DNA of 64,000 bases, taken from the NCBI RefSeq assembly GCF_947487605.1, contig NZ_CANKXK010000008.1, positions 110,373-174,372 of the forward strand, in the 5' to 3' direction. A program made the position numbers and the translations under genes. The notes below the pieces were generated by a model. That model saw only the letters and a program-made list of their open reading frames with translations. It was not told the origin of the DNA and did not search any database. Each line of letters begins with the position of its first letter. Within the stretch, counting starts at the first letter, position 1. This document shows positions 57,232-64,000 of the stretch, one piece after another. The DNA comes from an uncultured Algibacter sp. (GTDB taxonomy: Bacteria; Bacteroidota; Bacteroidia; Flavobacteriales; Flavobacteriaceae).

Positions 57232-57675
57232 AAGCGCTAAAACATAGCCATAATGCAACCCTTCATGTATAGCAACAAATTGTAATGCCTCCTCTACATT
57301 AGTCAAAGTGTTTCCAGTTGTAGAAACTGTGTAAGTATTGTAAGTTTTAAAAATACTATTATTATAATCTGTTTTGGTTTTTTCTATCGTAGAAAATAAC
57401 AAACCCTTTATATCATCAACTTCACTTTGATTTAAAGGATAATCTGGTTTAGAATCTTTTCTATATTTATTTATCATCGCATCCGAAAGTGTAGAAGGCA
57501 ATCCAGACAGTTTATAAACCAATAGCTGTTCAGAAACTAATATGTGACCAATGTTCCAAATAATATTATTATTGAACCCTTTTGGTATTTTATTCAAATC
57601 TTCTAATGTGTTGCTTTCTATTATTTTTTTGAAAATTGCTCTTATATTATTTAAAACTTGAAATGTAAAATCCAT
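57211..57675 (-). CDS. DinB-family protein
   Basis: 154 residues from the ATG at 57675; an upstream frame extension of 20 residues is unlikely. The four-helix-bundle pattern with metal-binding histidines is seen in NNIIWNIGHILVSEQLLVYK and FVAIHEGLHYGYVLALLKAI. DinB/YfiT-fold proteins include metal-dependent thiol transferases; the substrate is unknown. It overlaps the DUF3298-like gene by 21 bp at the 3' end. Confidence 0.82.
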   Translation of the reverse strand: MDFTFQVLNNIRAIFKKIIESNTLEDLNKIPKGFNNNIIWNIGHILVSEQLLVYKLSGLPSTLSDAMINKYRKDSKPDYPLNQSEVDDIKGLLFSTIEKTKTDYNNSIFKTYNTYTVSTTGNTLTNVEEALQFVAIHEGLHYGYVLALLKAIKN

Positions 57676-57784
57676 ATTATTTAATTTTTTGCTAAATATA
57701 GTTTTTATGGTATAATTACTTTTATTTTGTTGCAAAGATTATTTTGATTTCCTTACTTCTAGGAAATGAAAAACATAATTAATT

Positions 57785-58132
57785 ATGAAAAAAGTATACT
57801 ATTTAAAAACCTGCAGTACCTGTATTCGAATTTTAAAAGAATTGAATTTATCTGCCGAATTTATATTACAAGACATAAAAACAGAAGAAATAACGGTTAA
57901 GCAGCTAGAGCAAATGAAAGATCTTGCGGGCAGTTATGAAGCCCTATTTAGTAAACGGGCTAAGCTTTACAAGGAAATGGATTTGAAAAACCAAAATTTA
58001 ACCGAAAAAGATTATAAGCAATATATTTTAGAGCATTACACGTTTTTAAGTCGTCCAGTAATAATTATAGACAAGCAAATTTTTGTTGGTAACTCTAAAA
58101 AAGTTGTTGAAACGGCTAAAAATTTTATTTAG
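57785..58132 (+). CDS. ArsC/Spx-family thioredoxin-fold protein
   Basis: 115 residues. The N-terminal MKKVYYLKTCSTCIRILKEL gives a CSTC motif of arsenate reductase/Spx proteins, and SRPVIIIDKQIFVGNSKKVV is the cis-Pro segment with the RP pair. No ars genes are near, so a thiol-stress or Spx-like role is as likely as arsenate reduction. Confidence 0.85.
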   Translation: MKKVYYLKTCSTCIRILKELNLSAEFILQDIKTEEITVKQLEQMKDLAGSYEALFSKRAKLYKEMDLKNQNLTEKDYKQYILEHYTFLSRPVIIIDKQIFVGNSKKVVETAKNFI

Positions 58133-58191
58133 AGTTAGAATATAAAAAGTCCAACATAAAGATGGATTTTTCGTTCCTTCTCTTGGGCTTA

Positions 58192-58226
58192 CTTCGACGA
58201 AGCTTCTCTTGAGCAAAGTCGAAAGG
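58192..58226 (+). repeat. Copy of a dispersed repeat with a small hairpin
   Basis: CTTGAGCAAAGTCGAAAGG (58208-58226) matches the copy at 23348-23369 at 16 of 19 positions. TTCGAC (58193-58198) and GTCGAA (58218-58223) could form a hairpin across it. The 350-bp gap 58133-58482 also holds the terminator at 58261-58291 and the palindrome at 58415-58432. Confidence 0.45.
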
Positions 58227-58260
58227 CTCAGTATAAACTTCTCACCCAGTTTAATTCACA

Positions 58261-58291
58261 AAAAAACCCGATACTTTCATATCAGGTTTTT
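58261..58291 (+). terminator. Terminator after the ArsC-like gene
   Basis: AAAAACC-GATA pairs with TATC-GGTTTTT around CTTTCA, with one C/A mismatch, and ends in T's; 129 bp past the stop, so the message would have a long tail. Confidence 0.55.
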
Positions 58292-58414
58292 GTTGCTCCT
58301 TCTTCAATTTTGATAAAAAAAGTTGACAAGTTGACTTTGACGGGTTAATTATCTTAAAAACACATTGTTAAAAAGTAAACCCTGCATTATATCGATAAAA
58401 AATACATTCCACCT

Positions 58415-58432
58415 TTACAAAACATTTTGTAA
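58415..58432. promoter_or_regulatory. 18-bp inverted repeat upstream of the FN3-protein gene
   Basis: TTACAAAA-CA-TTTTGTAA is a perfect inverted repeat 51-68 bp before the ATG at 58483. A second hairpin, TACTATT/AATAGTA, lies in 58456-58475. Either could be an operator or leader structure. Confidence 0.35.
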
Positions 58433-58482
58433 TCATTTTATTACTACTTTTATAATACTATTTTTAATAATAGTAGCAAATC

Positions 58483-61400
58483 ATGAAAAAAAAACTATTA
58501 ATATTTATTATTATAAGCTTTGTAGGTTTTACAGGAAGTACTCAATGCCCTAAGCCATACCAAATAGATACAAATAATAAAACAACCAATTCTATATTAT
58601 TAACTTGGAATTCAGGAAACAATTCATTGACAGGTAATTTTGAAATAGAATATGGCCTTAAAAACTTCAGCCTTGGAACTGGAACTAAAATTTCAAGCTC
58701 AAATGTAGCTGTACAAATCAATAACTTAAACTCTAATACACAGTATGATTTCTATGTGACAAATAAATGTGGGTCTACTCCGACGACATCTGACGTTTAT
58801 CAAGATTTTACAATCGCAGATTACTGTAATGGAGACCCCTTTTTAGACCCTGGCTTTGAAGAAAATTACGTAGGAACGTACTATGAGATATACAATTTAA
58901 GACCAAACTCTCCAGACCAAAGAATAAGTTTAGATTTTGAATTATTTGAATTATCACCTGATGCTACGTTAAAAATATGGGAAGGTGATTACGCTATTGG
59001 AGACCCTATTGCAGTTTACAGCAACACCTCCTCCCCCACAGAACCAATCTTTTCAAGAGCAACAAATGGTGAACTCTATATTGTATTTGATTCAAGTAAT
59101 TCAGAAAATAATGCTGCTGGTTGGGTAGGAAACGTTACCTGTGTTGACAAACCACAATGCAGTATGCCCATAAATATTAATCCTACAAATATTACCTATA
59201 ATTCAATCACTCTAAGTTGGACAAAAAGCACAGCTAACCGTACATATATAGAATATGGACCTAAAGATTTTATAATTGGCACAGGTGTAAAAGTTGACAC
59301 TTATTCAAATACAATAATAATATCATCTTTAGAGGAGTTGACAGAATATGATTTTCACTTAACTGAAGAATGTGACGACTTAAGTTTAAGTGATACAAAT
59401 AAAATTACTTCTATTTCTACAAAACCATTTTGCGAATCAACTATTTCTTTTAGTGGGCTTAAACCTTATCAATTAAATCAAATAGAATTAACAGGAGTAA
59501 ATATTAATCCTGATCTTAATGAAGAGTGGCAGCTTGAATATGGATTAAAAGGCTTTACACTTGGTGAAGGTTTGACTGCTAATTATTCTTCTAAAGATGT
59601 TATAGTTGGAAACTTGGAAAGCGATACTGAATATGATTTTTATTTAAGGAATAAGTGCGGTGAACGTTTTAGCACTCCAATAGGGGCATTCTCAGAAAAA
59701 ACAAATATTGATTATTGTAGCGAAGGCAAAATATATGACAGAGGAGGAAGAGATGGGATTTATACAAGCTACCAACAAACAAAGGATTTTCATATATTTA
59801 TTAGAGAGAATACAAGGGCTCGAATAAATGTAAACTCACTGTGGCTTCCAGATTATGAGGAAGTTAACATATATGATGGTCCTGATTCAAATAGTCCTCT
59901 TCTTAAACATTTTCGCCATGATTCTCCCCCTGCTGAATTTGTTTCTTCAGGCAACAGTACTGTTCTTTTCTTTGATATTATTAAGAATGGTAGTTACTAC
60001 TCTAATATAACATGGGATATAGACATAACTTGCGAGCCAACTCCTAATTGTGAAGAAGTTACAAATTTTCAAGTTGTAGACTCTAAGTTGACCCATAATC
60101 AATGTGAGTTGAATTGGACTAATACATCTAATTTAAATGATAGTTACAATATAGAGTACGGATTGGAAGGATTTGAAAAAGGAACAGGCACCATCGTACA
60201 AACAAATGAAGATTTTATTAATCTCATTAATCTAAATAAGTCAACTTCATACCAAGCTTATATTACTACTGCATGTGCAGAAGGAGGACAAGATAATATC
60301 TATGTTGAACCCCTAACTTTTAAAACAACTCCTAATTATTTTGGAGGAGATAAGTTTACTGATGACGGTGGAATCGACAATGATATTCCTGAAAATCAAA
60401 CCAAAATTACAACGCTATACCCAAAAGTTGATGGGGAAAGAATTCGAATCACTTTTGATTTTATTGAACTAATGATAAACAATTACAATAACAGTTCATT
60501 AAAAATATATAGTGGAACAGGTACAGACTCTGAAGCAATTGTAGAACTAAGAAACACAAGTGATTTTGCAGACAAGGGCTCTTCATTCTATTCTGAAGAT
60601 CCAAATGGAGCTATCACAATTGAATTCGTTAGTAATGCATCATATTCTAATTATTATTCAAGAGGCTGGGTAGCCGATATAATCAGTGAATTAATCCCTG
60701 ATTGTAGTGAACCTTTCAATATTTCAACAACCAGATTTACCCATCAAGAAATAGACTTAAGCTGGGAGTCTGAAACTGATGTGTCTGAATGGAAAATTGA
60801 ATATGGGATTACAGGCTTTGAAAGAGGTACTGGTATTGTAAGAGAAACCTTGAATAAGAATATCGCTATCACAGACTTATCCCCTGATACAGAATATGAT
60901 TTCTATATATCTTCAAAATGTGATAACGGCAACTTTAATGATTATGCTCGTGTATATAAAGAAAATACAAGGCCAGACTACTCAAGTGGTTCCTTATTAA
61001 CTTCTAATGATGAAGTAAGGATATTATATCCCAACAACAGTGGTGAAAGAATTAGAATTGAATTTACCTATTTCAATCTTGAACAATTTTATGAGTCCAA
61101 TTCAAGAAGTGAAGTAGTAGTTAATTTCTTAAACGACCTAAAAACATATAATTATTATAGCGCATATGCTTTTAAATTCGACTCTAAATTATATCCTGTA
61201 GTTTCCCAAAAAGAAAATGGGTCTTTATACTATTATCAAAATATAGATGGTTCTTCATATTGGGAAGCAAAAGTATATAGCGAGCCTAAACCTACTTGTG
61301 AGACAACTAATGAGAAAGATTTTTTATTTCAACGAGTAAGTAATAGTGAAGTGGAGCTTATTTGGAAAAAAAGTGACGATAACACAACTTATAAAGTTGA

Positions 61401-62352
61401 ATATGGACCTGTTGGTTTTTCTTTAGGAACAGGTACTATAAAAGAATTTGATAGTACCAAGCAATTTTTAGAGGAAGACCTTCGCAGACCTTATCATACT
61501 TATAATACAGAAAACGACCGTTTTGATAAAAATACGATTTACTATTCTAGTATTATTGATAATTTAGAAGAAAACACGGAATACGAATTCTATATTACAA
61601 CTATATGTCCAGATGGGTTTACCAATACCTTCTCAGTACCAAAACTAATTAAAACAACCCTAAATTTACTTAATGAAGGCATATATCATGGGAATTCCTC
61701 AGGGCAAATGAAACAGAGACAAGTTTGGACTATATTGGGGCAACTTGAAAACACAACGATTTATCCAAACAAAAAAAATGAAAGAATTGTTGCGACAATA
61801 AAACGGTTGAAAATCCCTGAATACTATTACGATGGAGACCCCTTTACTATTTTTAACAACAATAATACTAAAGATGAAAGCAAAATACTTTTCTCCTCTT
61901 TTTATGAAATAGACCGCTATGATGATGATATTATTGTAAAAGCCAACAATGATAATGGCTGTTTAACTTTTAACTTCTCACATAGAGACAGTTACTCTTT
62001 CGGTTACATACCAGAAACCATAGAAGAATGGGATTCCTACACTAGACCTGTAGGCTGGATTGTTGAAATTACTTCAGAACCAAAAAACGGCTTAAGTGTA
62101 AAAGATATAGATGACATTAAAAATATTAAGTTATACCCTAACCCTTCTAAGGATTATTTCTTTTTAAAAAGTAATTTAGATTTGAAAATTAAAGAAATTA
62201 GCATCAATGATATTACAGGTAGAAGTGTAAAAAAATATTTCAATACCAATTTGAATCAGAAACTATATTTCAACTTACCTTCTGGAACCTATTTTGTAAA
62301 CATAAAAACAGAAAACAACAATACAAGTGTTAAAAAAATTATTGTGAAGTAA
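58483..62352 (+). CDS. Large T9SS surface protein with alternating FN3 and CUB-like domains
   Basis: 1289 residues. Signal peptide MKKKLLIFIIISFVGFTGST. Six fibronectin-III-like units start at about residues 22, 223, 316, 520, 739 and 936; each carries the motif EYG..GF..GTG (for example EYGLKGFTLGEGLTA) and ends with DFY followed by a Cys-containing strand. Between them are about five CUB-like segments (roughly 112-222, 410-520, 620-738, 842-935, 1092-1202), recognised by YPNNSGERIRIEFTYF and paired cysteines. The C-terminal sorting domain (about 1203-1289) begins IKLYPNPSKDYFFLKSN and ends VKKIIVK. It looks like an adhesin. The gene is alone on its transcript. Confidence 0.85.
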   Translation: MKKKLLIFIIISFVGFTGSTQCPKPYQIDTNNKTTNSILLTWNSGNNSLTGNFEIEYGLKNFSLGTGTKISSSNVAVQINNLNSNTQYDFYVTNKCGSTPTTSDVYQDFTIADYCNGDPFLDPGFEENYVGTYYEIYNLRPNSPDQRISLDFELFELSPDATLKIWEGDYAIGDPIAVYSNTSSPTEPIFSRATNGELYIVFDSSNSENNAAGWVGNVTCVDKPQCSMPININPTNITYNSITLSWTKSTANRTYIEYGPKDFIIGTGVKVDTYSNTIIISSLEELTEYDFHLTEECDDLSLSDTNKITSISTKPFCESTISFSGLKPYQLNQIELTGVNINPDLNEEWQLEYGLKGFTLGEGLTANYSSKDVIVGNLESDTEYDFYLRNKCGERFSTPIGAFSEKTNIDYCSEGKIYDRGGRDGIYTSYQQTKDFHIFIRENTRARINVNSLWLPDYEEVNIYDGPDSNSPLLKHFRHDSPPAEFVSSGNSTVLFFDIIKNGSYYSNITWDIDITCEPTPNCEEVTNFQVVDSKLTHNQCELNWTNTSNLNDSYNIEYGLEGFEKGTGTIVQTNEDFINLINLNKSTSYQAYITTACAEGGQDNIYVEPLTFKTTPNYFGGDKFTDDGGIDNDIPENQTKITTLYPKVDGERIRITFDFIELMINNYNNSSLKIYSGTGTDSEAIVELRNTSDFADKGSSFYSEDPNGAITIEFVSNASYSNYYSRGWVADIISELIPDCSEPFNISTTRFTHQEIDLSWESETDVSEWKIEYGITGFERGTGIVRETLNKNIAITDLSPDTEYDFYISSKCDNGNFNDYARVYKENTRPDYSSGSLLTSNDEVRILYPNNSGERIRIEFTYFNLEQFYESNSRSEVVVNFLNDLKTYNYYSAYAFKFDSKLYPVVSQKENGSLYYYQNIDGSSYWEAKVYSEPKPTCETTNEKDFLFQRVSNSEVELIWKKSDDNTTYKVEYGPVGFSLGTGTIKEFDSTKQFLEEDLRRPYHTYNTENDRFDKNTIYYSSIIDNLEENTEYEFYITTICPDGFTNTFSVPKLIKTTLNLLNEGIYHGNSSGQMKQRQVWTILGQLENTTIYPNKKNERIVATIKRLKIPEYYYDGDPFTIFNNNNTKDESKILFSSFYEIDRYDDDIIVKANNDNGCLTFNFSHRDSYSFGYIPETIEEWDSYTRPVGWIVEITSEPKNGLSVKDIDDIKNIKLYPNPSKDYFFLKSNLDLKIKEISINDITGRSVKKYFNTNLNQKLYFNLPSGTYFVNIKTENNNTSVKKIIVK

Positions 62353-62565
62353 TTTTATTTTATAAAGAAGTGGAATTTTCTAATTTTTAAAGCTATCGTA
62401 GTAAAACATACAAAACCCTAGAGAAAAGTAAGCGGAATAATTCTCTCAACTTTGTATCAAGTATAATATAATAAGTCCACACTAAATACAGGTCTATATT
62501 TTATTAAAATAGAAGGTAAAAATGGGACATAAGAAATTGAAAAATTTGTAAAAGAATAAACTGTT

Positions 62566-63732
62566 ATGAAAAATATAATATTCTTATTAATTGTTTTGTG
62601 TTTTATTAATTCGTCATGTGATAATTCTTCAGGTGACAACCATTTAAGCGGTGATTTAAATATTAATGTATCAGCCAAGATTTTTGACTACTGCAACAAT
62701 GTTTGGGAGAATGCAGATGCGGATATTATTATTTCAGGTGACGGAATAGAATTAGTAAACCAAAAACTAACTACTAGTACAAACTCTATTTTATTAGCTT
62801 CAGATTATAATGAATACATAGTGACTATCTCCAAAGTAGGAACTCAACCATATTCTAATATTTTTTCTAGTGAGGAAATTAAGATGTTAAAAAATACCTC
62901 AATGGAGGTCGAATTAGATGCAAAAATATTTGATGGAACAATTACCATAGACACCCAAGAAAAATTTGATGATTTTGTTTCTGAAGAATACAGCAGAGTA
63001 AGTGGCAATCTTAATATTAGTAATATCGACAATTTTACTAGTATAGAAAACTTATCGAATTTGACATCTATTGGAGGAGGTTTAAGAATTGTAACAGTAG
63101 ACAAGCTTAATAGTTTAAAAGGATTAGATAATCTGAAATGTATTGGAGCAGATTTGAGCATTTATAATAACCCCATGCTATCAAGCATTGAACATTTAAA
63201 TAGTTTATCTAATATTGGGGGATACTTATGGATTCAGGACAATATTAATCTATCCAGTATAGAAGGTTTAGAAGGACTAACTTCGCTACCTTCATATTTA
63301 GAAATATTGAATAATGAAAACCTTACCAGTTTAAATGGATTGAATAACATTGAATTTATAGAAGATTATATTTATATAAGCGGTAACTATAAGCTAACTA
63401 GTATAGAAGCATTAATTAATCTATCAAAGGTGAATGCAGGATTAGAAATTTCTGGGAATTTTGAACTTGTTAGTTTAGCTGGATTAGATAATATTACTAG
63501 CATCGCAGGTACTTTAAAACTTGCAGAAAATAAAATCAATAGTTTGGGAGGGTTAAATAATTTGGTTACAGTAGGAGGTAATTTAAATATATATAACAAT
63601 TCATTCCTTTATGATTGGTGTCCAATTAGAAACTTGTTTCTAAATAACGGTTTAACTGGTGGTCACTTGTTTGGGAATTGTTCATACAACCCAACAATTG
63701 AAGATATAACAAATGGAATTTGTAAGCCTTAA
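62566..63732 (+). CDS. Receptor-L-domain-type leucine-rich surface lipoprotein
   Basis: 388 residues. MKNIIFLLIVLCFINSSC is a lipoprotein signal with Cys18. Residues 25-125 form a carboxypeptidase-regulatory-like beta fold. From about 130 to 365 there are some nine repeats of 22-24 residues, each like LSSIEGLEGLTSLPSYLEIL or LTSLNGLNNIEFIEDYIYIS, the pattern of receptor L domains. Such proteins bind ligands at the surface. It lies 213 bp after the large FN3 gene; that gap shows no clear promoter or other feature. Confidence 0.8.
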   Translation: MKNIIFLLIVLCFINSSCDNSSGDNHLSGDLNINVSAKIFDYCNNVWENADADIIISGDGIELVNQKLTTSTNSILLASDYNEYIVTISKVGTQPYSNIFSSEEIKMLKNTSMEVELDAKIFDGTITIDTQEKFDDFVSEEYSRVSGNLNISNIDNFTSIENLSNLTSIGGGLRIVTVDKLNSLKGLDNLKCIGADLSIYNNPMLSSIEHLNSLSNIGGYLWIQDNINLSSIEGLEGLTSLPSYLEILNNENLTSLNGLNNIEFIEDYIYISGNYKLTSIEALINLSKVNAGLEISGNFELVSLAGLDNITSIAGTLKLAENKINSLGGLNNLVTVGGNLNIYNNSFLYDWCPIRNLFLNNGLTGGHLFGNCSYNPTIEDITNGICKP

Positions 63733-63771
63733 ATTAATCTAAGTAAGGCAAATAAATTCAATGGATCAAGT

Positions 63772-63797
63772 AAAAAAGGGAAGCTAACAACTTCCCT
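63772..63797 (-). terminator. Terminator overlapping the integrase stop codon
   Basis: Minus-strand GGGAAG-TTGTTAG-CTTCCC followed by TTTTTT. The TAG stop of the recombinase fragment lies in the loop. Confidence 0.75.
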
Positions 63798-63888
63798 TCA
63801 ATCTCTCCATCTCAATACTAATTTTCTTCTGTACCACCTTCCCATAACTATCTTGAGTAATCTTCATACTAGAATGACCTAATAACCT
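63784..63888 (-). pseudogene. 3' end of tyrosine recombinase/integrase, cut by an insertion sequence
   Basis: 34 codons read RLLGHSSMKITQDSYGKVVQ and go on to KKISIEMERLKGSC and a TAG stop. LLGHSS holds the fourth conserved residue (His) of tyrosine recombinases and the Tyr in QDSYGKV is the expected nucleophile. To the right the frame meets foreign sequence and a stop (TGA at 63904-63906), so the gene is broken at about 63889. The catalytic Arg-His-Arg part should lie beyond the insertion, if still present. Confidence 0.75.
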
Positions 63889-64000
63889 GAGTTCGACGTA
63901 AGAAAGTCAAATTTTCAGCATAGAAAAGCAGAATATTTAGTATATTAAAGTGTTGAAATTCAATATTTTAAAAAACATTCTGCTTATGATTTCTAAAGAT
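63889..64000 (+). mobile_element. Left end of an insertion sequence (continues beyond window)
   Basis: From about 63889 the sequence begins GAGTTCGACGTAAGAAAGTC, unrelated to the recombinase. AAGCAGAAT (63926-63934) and ATTCTGCTT (63977-63985) are exact complements that end directly before an ATG, a pattern of IS leader hairpins. The other terminus is out of view, so the element family cannot be fixed. Confidence 0.6.
63986..64000 (+). CDS. Start of a putative transposase (5 codons visible)
   Basis: ATG at 63986 opens the frame MISKD, which runs off the window. The N-terminus is like that of IS982-type transposases that I recall from Bacteroidetes, but five residues cannot prove it. Confidence 0.35.

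Noticed and set aside
58320..58360. TTGAC repeated three times (GTTGACAAGTTGACTTTGAC)
   Set aside because: Too short and irregular to call a site; no matching copy was noticed elsewhere.

Overview
The window is AT-rich chromosomal DNA from a member of the Bacteroidota, almost certainly a Flavobacteriaceae species. Evidence: a PorZ homologue and several proteins with type IX secretion (T9SS) sorting domains; TonB-dependent receptors whose N-termini carry a carboxypeptidase-regulatory-like domain; DUF4270 and THC0290_0291-type proteins; a two-gene atpD-atpC unit with a short epsilon subunit; almost no Shine-Dalgarno sequences; and promoter boxes of the Bacteroidetes type (TAnnTTTG, with TTG about 19-23 bp upstream). 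No rRNA, tRNA or CRISPR array was found.

Layout. 1-4.7 kb (minus): end of a small cytochrome-b-like membrane protein, then a TonB-dependent receptor and partner lipoprotein under a promoter with a Fur-box-like sequence. 4.8-12.1 kb (minus): pgi, an M23 peptidase, a tryptophan 2,3-dioxygenase-family protein, a DUF3108 protein, hppD and hmgA; the last two form the tyrosine-to-homogentisate-to-maleylacetoacetate route. 12.4-16.4 kb (minus): a patatin/BamA-like phospholipase and uvrC. 16.5-19 kb (plus): rimK, an aspartoacylase-family hydrolase and 5-formyl-THF cyclo-ligase. 19-32.4 kb (minus): an OmpA-like secreted protein, a phospholipase D lipoprotein, the lspA/DksA-like/ileS group, radA, an esterase-like protein without its serine, a flippase-like membrane protein, panD and panC. 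32.5-47.8 kb (plus): a one-domain glycogen-synthase-like protein, a DUF4270 lipoprotein, glmS, a TonB receptor, atpD-atpC, and the translationally coupled trio porZ-recO-TonB receptor. 47.8-58.1 kb (mixed): a T9SS cargo protein, recX, a JmjC-like cupin, a lone umuD, a GNAT, gdhA, an outer-membrane-type protein, a cystathionine gamma-synthase-type enzyme, a DUF3298-type lipoprotein, a DinB protein and an ArsC/Spx-like protein. 58.4-64 kb: an accessory stretch with a very large fibronectin-III/CUB-like T9SS protein, a repeat-rich L-domain lipoprotein, and the 3' end of a tyrosine recombinase cut by an insertion sequence that runs off the window.

Most of the window is ordinary core genome and I see no convincing new multi-gene defence or biosynthetic system. 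The points that deserve a second look are smaller: proteins that keep a fold but lose key catalytic or metal-binding residues (esterase-like, glycogen-synthase-like, DksA-like, and an M23 peptidase with Cys in its HxH motif); a umuD without umuC; several structured intergenic elements (a 122-bp MITE-like inverted repeat, three consecutive hairpins between atpD and atpC, a foldback element after hmgA, a 28-bp palindrome); and the integrase/IS junction at the right end.
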